Shown here piece after piece: positions 14,088-21,630 of a DNA stretch of 64,000 bases. The notes beneath the pieces were generated by a model. That model ran no database searches and was not told the origin of the DNA. It saw only the letters and a list, made by a program, of their open reading frames with translations. Made by a program: the position numbers and the translations under genes. Numbering within the stretch: the first letter of the stretch is position 1; each line of letters opens with the position of its first letter. This stretch comes from Nocardia salmonicida NBRC 13393 (GTDB lineage Bacteria > Actinomycetota > Actinomycetes > Mycobacteriales > Mycobacteriaceae). Where the stretch lies: the NCBI RefSeq assembly GCF_001613085.1, contig NZ_BDBR01000019.1:32383-96382 (forward strand). Reading direction: 5' to 3'.

Positions 14088-15716
14088 TCAGCGCACGTCG
14101 ACGTATCCGCGCTCGAGGATCGCGCCCGTGTCCGCACCGGCCGGCAGCGTGCCGAAGGCGATGCCCCAATCACCGCCGAGGCGCGTCGCGCAGAAGGCAT
14201 CCGCGACGGCGGGATGTCCGTGCCGCACCAGCTGCGCGCCCTGCAGGACCAGTGCCATGAGTTCCACGACGCGTCGAGCGCGATATTCGATGTCGGACAG
14301 GTCGGTGAGTTCCTTGCCGACACGGTCGATCGCGTCGTCGAGGCGCGTATCGGCACCACGAGCGAGACCGACCTCGGCGAAGTACGCCTCGACCGTTTCG
14401 GGCTGACGTCCCATGGCGCGCAGCGCGTCCAGCGCCGCCACATTGCCCGAACCCTCCCAGATCGACATGAGCGGCGCCTCGCGATACAGCCGCGGCATCC
14501 CCGATTCCTCGGCATATCCGTTGCCGCCGAGACATTCCAGCGCCTCGGCGGCGTGGGCGGGAGCACGCTTGCAAACCCAGTATTTGGTGATGGCGAGGGC
14601 GATCCGGCGCAGCGCCGCTTCGGCCGGATCGCTGCCCGCGCGATCGGTGGCGCCGGCCAGTCGCATCATCACCGTGGTCGCGGCATCCGATTCGACGACG
14701 AGGTCGGCGAGCACATTGCGCATCGCGGGCTGGTCGATCAGCTTGGCGCCGAACGCTTCTCGATGCCTGGCGTGATGGATCGCGGTCACCGCGCCGAGCC
14801 GCATGCCGGTGGCCGAGCCGATCACACAGTCGAGGCGGGTCATATTGACCATCTCGATGATCGTCTTCACGCCTGCCCCCTCGGCGCCGACGAGCCAGCC
14901 GGTGGCGTTCTCGTACTCGATCTCCGAGGACGCGTTGGACTTGTTGCCCAGCTTGTCTTTCAGTCGCTGGATGCGGAGGGGGTTGCGGGTGCCGTCGGGC
15001 AGCACGCGCGGCAGCAGGAAACACGACAGGCCACCGGGGGCCTGGGCGAGGGTGAGGAACATGTCCGACATGGGCGCCGAGGTGAACCACTTGTGCCCGA
15101 CGATGCGGTACGAACCATCGGGTTGTGGTGTGGCGGTGGTGGTGTTGGCCCGGACGTCCGAGCCGCCCTGCTTCTCCGTCATCGACATGCCAGCGATGAG
15201 CCCGGCCTTGGTCGACGGCTCGCGCAGCCCGAAATCGTAGGTGCGTGAACCGAGTAGCGGCTCGAAGCGGGCGGCCAGTTCGGGATTGTGGCGCAACGCG
15301 GGCACCACCGCGTAGGTCATCGAGATCGGGCACATGTGCCCGGCGTCCGCGGCGCCCCAGGTGAAGAACTTGGCGGCGCGAGCGGTGTGCGCGCCCGGCC
15401 GCTCGTCCAGCCACGGCGAACCGTGCAGGCCTTGCGCCACCGCGACCTTCATCAGGTCGTGCCAGTGCGGGTGGAATTCCACCTCGTCGACCCGATTACC
15501 CCACCGATCGTGGGTGTGCAGCACCGGCGGGTACTCGTTGGCCAGTCTGCCCCACTCCTGCGCCTCGAAACCGCCTGCCAGCGCACCGAGTTCGCGCACT
15601 TCCGCTTCGGCCCAGCCTGCCCCTTCGCGGTGCAGGCCTTCCAGCAGCGCGGGGTTGCGCGCGCCGTCGAAGGGGATCAGCGGTGGCGCCTGGTTGAACA
15701 CTTCGTGGGTCGGCAT
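14088..15716 (-). CDS. AidB-family acyl-CoA dehydrogenase
   Basis: About 542 aa, the length of E. coli AidB (541 aa), and co-linear with it. Features are a THEVFNQ N-terminus, PISMTYAVVPAL, GMSMTEKQGGSDVRANT, LVGHKWF-type and SCFLLPR motifs, RLKDKLGNKSNASSEI, and the flavin-proximal LYREAPLMSIWEGSGN. AidB-like proteins bind FAD and show weak isovaleryl-CoA dehydrogenase activity; in E. coli AidB is part of the alkylation response. Here the neighbours (TetR regulator, enoyl-CoA hydratase, acyltransferase) suggest acyl-chain metabolism. The ATG at 15714-15716 is chosen because AAGGAG lies 9 nt upstream; an in-frame TTG at 15725 abuts that site. Confidence 0.88.
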   Translation of the reverse strand: MPTHEVFNQAPPLIPFDGARNPALLEGLHREGAGWAEAEVRELGALAGGFEAQEWGRLANEYPPVLHTHDRWGNRVDEVEFHPHWHDLMKVAVAQGLHGSPWLDERPGAHTARAAKFFTWGAADAGHMCPISMTYAVVPALRHNPELAARFEPLLGSRTYDFGLREPSTKAGLIAGMSMTEKQGGSDVRANTTTATPQPDGSYRIVGHKWFTSAPMSDMFLTLAQAPGGLSCFLLPRVLPDGTRNPLRIQRLKDKLGNKSNASSEIEYENATGWLVGAEGAGVKTIIEMVNMTRLDCVIGSATGMRLGAVTAIHHARHREAFGAKLIDQPAMRNVLADLVVESDAATTVMMRLAGATDRAGSDPAEAALRRIALAITKYWVCKRAPAHAAEALECLGGNGYAEESGMPRLYREAPLMSIWEGSGNVAALDALRAMGRQPETVEAYFAEVGLARGADTRLDDAIDRVGKELTDLSDIEYRARRVVELMALVLQGAQLVRHGHPAVADAFCATRLGGDWGIAFGTLPAGADTGAILERGYVDVR

Positions 15717-15734
15717 GTCCTGCAACTCCTTCGA

Positions 15735-16340
15735 CTACAACGTTTCCGGGCGCGCACCGAGCGCGCGCACGGCGAAAGCAACCAATTCCGGAACGACGGT
15801 CTCGGCGTGGGGAGCCGCCGCCAACGGCCCGACGAGTACCTCGCCGATCGCGCCGACAAGGGCAGCGGCGGTGAGGCTCGGGTCCTGCGCGGGCAAACGC
15901 CCCTCGGCGACACCGTGTGCGATGGCGGTCTCGAACGACGCGGCGAACGCGCGCCGGAATTCCAGCCGTTGCGCGTCGACCGCGGGGTCGACGGGTTCGG
16001 CCAGCAGGACATAGGCCAGTTTCGGATTCTTCAGCGCACGACCGGCGAAGGTCTCCACCGCCGCGGTGACCCGCCCGACCACGTCACCGGCCGCCACCGC
16101 GGCCCGCACGGCGTCGACCTCGCGGGCGACCACCGTCTCGAACACCGCCGCTACCAACTCGGCCTTGTTCTCGAACTGCTTGTACACGGTGCCGGTCGCG
16201 ATTCCCGCCTCGGCGGCGACCGCGGCCATCGACAACCCGGCGAACCCGTCGCGCGAGAGCACGGCGGTGGCGCCCTGCACGATCAGCGCCCGTTGCGCGT
16301 CGAGCCGGGCCTGCACGGCCGGGGTCCTGCGGTACACCAT
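15735..16340 (-). CDS. TetR/AcrR-family repressor of the AidB/enoyl-CoA hydratase loci
   Basis: A 201-aa TetR regulator with an N-terminal helix-turn-helix (about residues 18-62: GFAGLSMAAVAAEAGIATGTVYKQFENK) and a variable ligand-binding C-terminal domain. Its ATG directly abuts a 33-bp inverted repeat (16341-16373), so it very likely represses itself and the genes on both sides. The AidB-like gene follows after an 18-nt gap on the same strand. The ligand is unknown; an acyl-CoA is plausible from the neighbours. Confidence 0.9.
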   Translation of the reverse strand: MVYRRTPAVQARLDAQRALIVQGATAVLSRDGFAGLSMAAVAAEAGIATGTVYKQFENKAELVAAVFETVVAREVDAVRAAVAAGDVVGRVTAAVETFAGRALKNPKLAYVLLAEPVDPAVDAQRLEFRRAFAASFETAIAHGVAEGRLPAQDPSLTAAALVGAIGEVLVGPLAAAPHAETVVPELVAFAVRALGARPETL

Positions 16341-16373
16341 GTGAAGAAGTGAACCACTAATTCACCTCTTCAC
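16341..16373. promoter_or_regulatory. TetR operator shared by two divergent operons
   Basis: Thirteen-nt arms GTGAAGAAGTGAA (16341-16353) and TTCACCTCTTCAC (16361-16373) pair at 12 of 13 positions around a 7-nt spacer. The right arm overlaps the -35 of the enoyl-CoA hydratase promoter, and the left arm abuts the tetR start codon. Confidence 0.8.
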
Positions 16374-16397
16374 ACAAGGGCAACCTGGCCGTATGGT
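16369..16397 (+). promoter_or_regulatory. Promoter of the enoyl-CoA hydratase/acyltransferase operon
   Basis: TTCACA (16369-16374), a 17-nt spacer and TATGGT (16392-16397). The ATG at 16404 lies 6 nt downstream of the -10, consistent with a leaderless transcript. The -35 overlaps the operator. Confidence 0.6.
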
Positions 16398-16403
16398 CGA
16401 GGA

Positions 16404-17201
16404 ATGGAATCATCGACCGGTCAGCCGGCTCCGCCCCCCGTGCGCGTCGAGCACGCAGGCCCGGTCACGACGGTGATCCTGGATCGCCCACAGGCCCGCA
16501 ACGCGGTGGACGGCCCGACCGCTCGCGCGTTGGTGGAGGCCTTCCGCGCATTCGACGCCGACCCCACCTCCTCGGTGGCCGTGCTGTGGGGCGAGAACGG
16601 CACCTTCTGCTCCGGCGCCGACCTCAAAGCCCTCGGTACCGAGAACAGCAATCACGCCGCCGAGGACGGTGACGGTCCGATGGGCCCGACCCGGCTGCGC
16701 CTGTCCAAGCCGGTGATCGCGGCGATCTCCGGGTACGCCGTGGCGGGCGGGCTCGAACTGGCCCTGTGGTGCGATCTGCGCATTGCCGAGCAGGACGCCA
16801 CTTTCGGCGTCTTCTGCCGCCGCTGGGGCGTCCCACTGATCGACGGCGGCACCGTGCGTCTGCCGCGCATCGTCGGCGAAGGTCGCGCACTCGACATGAT
16901 CCTCACCGGCCGCCCGGTGAGCGCGCCCGAAGCGCTGCAGATGGGCCTGGTCACCCGGGTCGTGCCCACCGGCGATGCCCGCCGCGTCGCCGAGGAGCTG
17001 GCCGCCCAGCTCGCGGCGCTGCCCCAAACATGTCTGCGCACCGACCGCGCCGCCCTGTACGACCAGTACGGCCACACCGAGGAAGAGGCGCTGCGCGTCG
17101 AATTCCGGCACGGCCTGACCGCCCTGACCGGCGGTGCGCTCGACGGCGCCGCCCGCTTCGCCGCGGGTGAGGGCAGGCACGGTAGCGCAGACCGCCGCTG
17201 A
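16404..17201 (+). CDS. Enoyl-CoA hydratase/isomerase (crotonase) family protein
   Basis: A 265-aa crotonase-fold enzyme for CoA thioester chemistry. The oxyanion-hole loops are visible as FCSGADLKAL and ISGYAVAGGLELALWCDLRIA. The catalytic Glu positions of true hydratases are not clearly both present, so hydratase versus isomerase cannot be decided. The start is close to a good -10, suggesting leaderless translation. The stop (TGA 17199-17201) shares its last base with the ATG of the following acyltransferase gene, indicating translational coupling. Confidence 0.88.
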   Translation: MESSTGQPAPPPVRVEHAGPVTTVILDRPQARNAVDGPTARALVEAFRAFDADPTSSVAVLWGENGTFCSGADLKALGTENSNHAAEDGDGPMGPTRLRLSKPVIAAISGYAVAGGLELALWCDLRIAEQDATFGVFCRRWGVPLIDGGTVRLPRIVGEGRALDMILTGRPVSAPEALQMGLVTRVVPTGDARRVAEELAAQLAALPQTCLRTDRAALYDQYGHTEEEALRVEFRHGLTALTGGALDGAARFAAGEGRHGSADRR

Positions 17202-18511
17202 TGGACCGTCTCACGGTCGTCGACGAGATCTTCCTGCGCACCCACCGCGGCATGGGCACCCCCATCGCGCTCCAGGGGCTCTGGCGCACCACCGATACGA
17301 TGGAACCCGCTCTCCTGCAAGCGATTCACGACCGCTTACGTCGCGGCCGGTTGGGTCGCAGAGTCGTCAACCCGCGAGTCCCCGGCGCCCGCCGCGCCTG
17401 GCAGCCCAACACCGGAGCGCACGCTCTCGACCTCCTCCCGAACGCCGTCGGGACATCCGAAGCAGGTTGGCCGACAACACCGATGAGCCCGGACGACCGC
17501 ACTTCCAGCAGCGTGGGGCCACTCGTCGAGAACGCGATCCTGCCCTGGGCCGATGGACTCGGCACCGACCTCGACCCGGAGTACACCCCGGGATGGCGCC
17601 TGTCGGCCGCGCGCCTGGACGACGGCGGAACCGTGGTGGCCGTGACGTGTTCACACGCACTCGCCGATGCCCGTGGCCTGATCCACGCCATCACCGTCGC
17701 CCTCGACTCCCTCGGAGCCGACGAGCAGGACCTGCCCAACGCCGGGAAAGGTGTCTTCACAACGTCTTCGGACTGGGCTGACGCGCGCGCCCAGTGGACC
17801 ACCATCATCAGCGGCACCGCACATGCGCTGCGCCGAGGCATCCCGCGGCCACCCGCGACCAGCACCCCCGACACGTCCACTGATCGCGCCGTCCGCAGCA
17901 CCCTGCTCACCTTCGACGCGGACCACTGGGACACCACCGCGGCCGCGGCCGACGGAACCGCGAACAGCCTGTTCATCCACCTGATCGCGAATATTTTGTG
18001 GCACAACGGATTTCCGGGTCCAACGATAATCGCGAGTCTGCCCGTGGACACCCGCGACGAGCCACGCGTCGACAACGACCTCGCGATGACCGAGATCGCG
18101 ATCCACCGCGCCGACTCCCCCGCGACAATCCGCGACAAGGCCAAAGCCGCCTATCAGCGCCGAATGTCGAGCCCCGCGAGCCTTCCCGAGGAGATCCTCC
18201 AGGTACTCCCCGACCGCTGGGCCCACACCCTCAGCAAAGGCGCGGGCGAGCGAGACATCCTGTGCTCCAACATCGGCGCCCTCCCCGAAGCCGTGCGAAA
18301 AGTCGGGCCGCACAACTGCACCCGAGTAGCCGCGCGCGCGATCCACCCCGACATCACCACTTTCCCCCGCACCCGACTCGCGGGCTATCTCTCCCACCTC
18401 GGCGATACCTACACACTCGCCCTCGTCAGCCTCGCCGCGGACAACGACTCTCTGCCCGATGCCATCGACAAGTCCTGTGCGGCAGCGGGATTGCACCCCC
18501 GCCCCTGGTAG
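17201..18511 (+). CDS. HxxxD acyltransferase/condensation-fold protein
   Basis: A 436-aa protein with the bipartite fold of CoA-dependent acyltransferases (condensation domain, Pap, wax ester synthase). The catalytic-type motif appears as SHALADARG near residue 148 (HxxxD form), with an N-terminal EIFLRTHRGMGTP region. A C-terminal part (ILCSNIGALPEAVRK) resembles the second half of PapA/WS-DGAT-type proteins. It probably transfers an acyl group from CoA to a hydroxyl or amine; substrate unknown. It is coupled to the enoyl-CoA hydratase by a TGATG junction, so the pair are co-regulated by the TetR operator at 16341-16373. Confidence 0.65.
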   Translation: MDRLTVVDEIFLRTHRGMGTPIALQGLWRTTDTMEPALLQAIHDRLRRGRLGRRVVNPRVPGARRAWQPNTGAHALDLLPNAVGTSEAGWPTTPMSPDDRTSSSVGPLVENAILPWADGLGTDLDPEYTPGWRLSAARLDDGGTVVAVTCSHALADARGLIHAITVALDSLGADEQDLPNAGKGVFTTSSDWADARAQWTTIISGTAHALRRGIPRPPATSTPDTSTDRAVRSTLLTFDADHWDTTAAAADGTANSLFIHLIANILWHNGFPGPTIIASLPVDTRDEPRVDNDLAMTEIAIHRADSPATIRDKAKAAYQRRMSSPASLPEEILQVLPDRWAHTLSKGAGERDILCSNIGALPEAVRKVGPHNCTRVAARAIHPDITTFPRTRLAGYLSHLGDTYTLALVSLAADNDSLPDAIDKSCAAAGLHPRPW

Positions 18512-19048
18512 TCAGCCGGCAGCTATCCCGGTGAGCAGGGCACGCAACCCCCACACGAACTGATCTTCGGAATTCCGCGCCGCCATCGCGTCCACCTGCG
18601 CGGCAGAGCGCGGCCAGCACTCGGCATCGAGCAGGGCCAGCCCGTCACGACGTCGCGCGACCCGCTCGGATTCCGTTGTGAGCGGCGGCTTTCCGTCGGT
18701 CTCGGCCACCGTGAGCGCGATCCCGCCCAGTACCTGCACGATCACCGCGTACACGCCGTTCGCCTGCCTCGTCTCGGACAACCCGCCCCGAGCCAGGCAC
18801 TCGAACATCGCCTCGCCGACGTCGCTCGCCGCGGGCCCGTCCATCGGCCCGGACATCATCAGCAGCGCGACCGCCGGATGCGCGAGCAGTTCGGTGCGCA
18901 GGCCGAGCGCGAACTGGACCACCGCCTCGGCCCACTCCACACCCTGATCGCGGAGGGGTTCGAGGGCAACTGCCGAGCGCACGCGTTCGATCACGGCGCG
19001 CTCCAGATCGGCGCGGCTCGCCACGTAGGTGTACACCACGTTGGGATC
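18512..19048 (-). pseudogene. Headless TetR paralogue (DNA-binding domain lost)
   Basis: About 178 codons align throughout with residues from about 55 onward of the intact TetR at 19457-20158 (shared phrases include VIERV, VEWxxAVVQFAL, SGPMD, ETDGKPPL and DQFVWGLR). The homology begins abruptly at DPNVVYTYV (19048), inside the recognition-helix region, and an in-frame TGA lies 2 codons upstream. A GTG at 19037-19039 could still initiate a 175-aa protein, but without a helix-turn-helix it cannot act as a repressor. The body lacks stops, so the event is probably recent. Confidence 0.8.
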
Positions 19049-19508
19049 GATTCACCCATCGGCCGGCTGGACAGCTTTCCCACGATGCGCTGGGCGGTGC
19101 GAGCGGGCGTCGCCGCCGCCCTCGTGCAAACGATCGGCCTGCTGCGCTGGCCGCTACTGGTCCCCACTCTGACCGACGCGGACACCTTCGAACGCCAGCA
19201 CACCCTGCTCGGCACCCTCCTCGGCGAAACCGCCGGGTACACCCTCACCGCGATCTGGACCGCGCTGGTCATCGCGGCCCTGCACCCCACGGTGGTTCGC
19301 CGCGCTCGGCTACACCAGCGCCGCCGCCATCGCGACCGGCGTCGTCATCCCGCTCGGCATCGAGCTCGCCGCCGTCGTCAACTTCCTCGGCTACGTGTTG
19401 TGGAGCGTGTGGCTGCTGGCCTTCGCCGCCCTGCTCGCCCGCGGCGCGTTCGCGCGTCAGGTCGCCGTCATCCCGACGAGCAGTACGCGAAGCCCCCAGA
19501 CGAACTGA
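19049..19508 (+). pseudogene. Frameshifted, 5'-truncated DUF4386-type membrane protein remnant
   Basis: In one frame the plus strand reads RWAVRAGVAAALVQTIGLLR, then TFERQHTLLGTLLGETAGYT and a hydrophobic helix, up to about 19285. The similarity then continues in another frame with RWFAALGYTSAAAIATGVV and NFLGYVLWSVWLLAFAALL, ending at a TGA at 19506-19508. These are consecutive pieces of a DUF4386-like integral membrane protein. The 5' part is missing at the junction with the headless TetR gene (19048/19049), and the 3' end overlaps the intact TetR gene by about 50 nt. No start codon or ribosome site is present. Confidence 0.65.
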
Positions 19509-20158
19509 TCGACGGAGGACCAGGCGGCGATCTCCTCGAGGTGCGCCGCGGTGCGCGGCCACCGGGTCGGATCCAGGTCGTGGAGAGCCGCGCGGCGGGC
19601 CGCGATCCGCTCGGATTCCCCTGGCAGCGGCGGCTTTCCGTCGGTTTCGGCCACGTCGAGGGCGATCGAGCCGAGCACGTACACGATCACCGCGTAGACG
19701 CCGTGCGCGCGGATGGGCGCCGGTAGTCCACCGCGAGCGAGACAAACGAACAGCGACTCGGCCATTTCGCGTGCCGCGGGCCCGTCCGCCGACGGGCTGT
19801 CCATGGGACCCGACATGATCAACTCCGGCACCGCGGGGTGATCGAACAGCCGACCGCGCACACTGAGCGCGAACTGGACCACCGCCGCGGTCCACTCCAC
19901 ACCGTCGTCGGTGAGCGGCCCGAGCGCCACCGACGACAGCACGCGTTCGATCACGACGCGTTCGAGCCCGTCCGAGCTGCCCACGTGAGCGTGCACCGCG
20001 GCCGCGTCGACCCCGAGCCGCCGCGCCACCGCCCCGACGGACAGAGCCTGCCTGCCGCCCGCGTCGAGAACGGCGAGCGCGGCGTCGGAAATGTGTTTCT
20101 CGGTGAGCGCCTCTGCTGCATCACCGGCGTCCGTACCTGGGGTTTTCGCCTCGGACAT
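19457..20158 (-). CDS. TetR/AcrR-family transcriptional regulator (intact paralogue)
   Basis: A 233-aa regulator starting at the ATG at 20156-20158. The helix-turn-helix spans about residues 20-65 (ALSVGAVARRLGVDAAAVHAHVGS), followed by a TetR_C-like ligand domain. It is a close paralogue of the headless copy at 18512-19048, and the two flank a DUF4386 remnant, which suggests an ancestral tandem array. Its target may have been the now broken membrane-protein gene. The neighbouring esterase gene ends 44 nt upstream on the same strand, so it may also be read from that transcript. Confidence 0.85.
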   Translation of the reverse strand: MSEAKTPGTDAGDAAEALTEKHISDAALAVLDAGGRQALSVGAVARRLGVDAAAVHAHVGSSDGLERVVIERVLSSVALGPLTDDGVEWTAAVVQFALSVRGRLFDHPAVPELIMSGPMDSPSADGPAAREMAESLFVCLARGGLPAPIRAHGVYAVIVYVLGSIALDVAETDGKPPLPGESERIAARRAALHDLDPTRWPRTAAHLEEIAAWSSVDQFVWGLRVLLVGMTAT

Positions 20159-20201
20159 GCGCCGACTGTACTCCGGCGACCCCCGCGGAATCCGGCACCG
20201 A

Positions 20202-21500
20202 TCAGGGTGTGAGGCCGAGCCGGGTGGCCAACCACGGCAGCTGATCGCGCAGCGCGGACGCCCACAGCGCGAAGTTGTGGCCGCCGGGCAGAATACGCAA
20301 CCGCACGTCCATCCCCGCGTCTTTCGCCGCCTGATACATCCGCTCCACCTGCGGCCGATACATCTCGTCATCGGCGCCGACCACGAACGCACCGGCGGAA
20401 TCCGGATAGGTCCGCGATCGCAGCAGATCGAGTGGATTGACCCGCAGCAGCGCCGCGGTATCCCCGCCGAACGCGGCGTCCACGGTGCGCTGCCGGTCGC
20501 CCAGCGTGGGCTCGTCCTCACCGGAGATGTCGAGGAAGGTGGGATAGACGCCGGGATAGTTGGTGGCCAGTTGCAGTGCGCAGGTGCCGCCATAGGACAG
20601 TCCACCCACCGCCCAGGAGCGCGGATCCGGATCGATCTGCAGATTCGCCTTTGTCCATGCGGGCACGTCGACGGCCAGGTAGGTGGCGACCTTGCCGAGC
20701 GCGGAGTCCAAACACAGCGGGTTGGCCAGTTGGGAGCCGGTGCCGTCGGCGACAACGACCACCGGCGCGAGGCCGTTGTGCGCACGGGCGAAGGAATCCA
20801 TGGTCTCGGCCAACTTTCCACCGACGAACCAGTCCTGCGGTGCGCCCGGCTCACCGGCGAGCAACACCAGGACCGGCAGCAGTGGCCGCGGGTCCGCGAA
20901 ATAGGCGGGCGGCAAATAGATCTGAGCCTCGCGAGCGGTGAATCCGGACGCCGTCGGCGGTACGGTCGCGGTCAGCATCCGCCCGCCGTCGGGCAATCCG
21001 CCGGGTGCTTGCCACGCGGGCTCGAGCGGACGCGCGCTGATCACCCGCTCGCGCCGGGTCAGCTCACCGGCCTCCACCCGATCGACCTCTTCCACCCCGA
21101 GCGCCGCGCCCACCGTCGGATACGACGCGTACACGAGGTTGATCCGGACTCCCACCGCGACCAGCACGACACCGGCCGCGAGCACGGTCACCACCACGGT
21201 CGCCACACTCCGGCGCACCAGAATCCGTGGCACCACCAGCAGCACCGCGGCCACCGCGATCCCGATCAGCACGTACACCGAGACGGCGATCGGATCGGGA
21301 AACGGCTGCCACACCTCTTCGACGAACAGGTACAGCGCCACGGTGAGCACCACGGCGGACAGCACCACGATCGGCATGGTCGTCGTGACGTACCGCCGTA
21401 CGCGAGGAAACAGCAACCACACCGCACCCACGGCGCCGAGCACCGTCAGCGCCACCGGCAGCCATCCGGTGAGCAACGACAGATCGGTGATTCGCGTCAT
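20202..21500 (-). CDS. Membrane-anchored alpha/beta-hydrolase (esterase/mycolyltransferase-like)
   Basis: A 432-aa protein. GGAGGT a few nt upstream fixes the ATG at 21498-21500; longer in-frame extensions have no ribosome site. Four hydrophobic helices occupy about residues 8-130. An extracytoplasmic hydrolase domain follows (from about 185) of the esterase-D/antigen-85 type, with nucleophile elbow GGLSYGGTCAL and a late histidine in GGHNFALWA. Such proteins act on envelope esters or as trehalose mycolyltransferase relatives; the substrate is not known. It is divergent from the MprF-like lysyltransferase gene (21631), which also acts at the membrane, so a shared envelope role is possible. 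Confidence 0.82.
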   Translation of the reverse strand: MTRITDLSLLTGWLPVALTVLGAVGAVWLLFPRVRRYVTTTMPIVVLSAVVLTVALYLFVEEVWQPFPDPIAVSVYVLIGIAVAAVLLVVPRILVRRSVATVVVTVLAAGVVLVAVGVRINLVYASYPTVGAALGVEEVDRVEAGELTRRERVISARPLEPAWQAPGGLPDGGRMLTATVPPTASGFTAREAQIYLPPAYFADPRPLLPVLVLLAGEPGAPQDWFVGGKLAETMDSFARAHNGLAPVVVVADGTGSQLANPLCLDSALGKVATYLAVDVPAWTKANLQIDPDPRSWAVGGLSYGGTCALQLATNYPGVYPTFLDISGEDEPTLGDRQRTVDAAFGGDTAALLRVNPLDLLRSRTYPDSAGAFVVGADDEMYRPQVERMYQAAKDAGMDVRLRILPGGHNFALWASALRDQLPWLATRLGLTP

Positions 21501-21630
21501 CGCTGACCTCCACAGATGCCACCTCGACCGCCCTAGCGCGCATCGCGGTCCCCGTACGACCGCGATGACATACGGTACACAGAAGACGTCACCGCGCCGG
21601 TGCGGCGCACTCGCAGCAAAGGGTGGTTCC

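Noticed and set aside
20938..21630. A 231-residue N-terminal extension of the MprF-like protein
   Set aside because: The upstream part is antisense to the esterase gene, lacks hydrophobic or family features, and no ribosome site precedes it.
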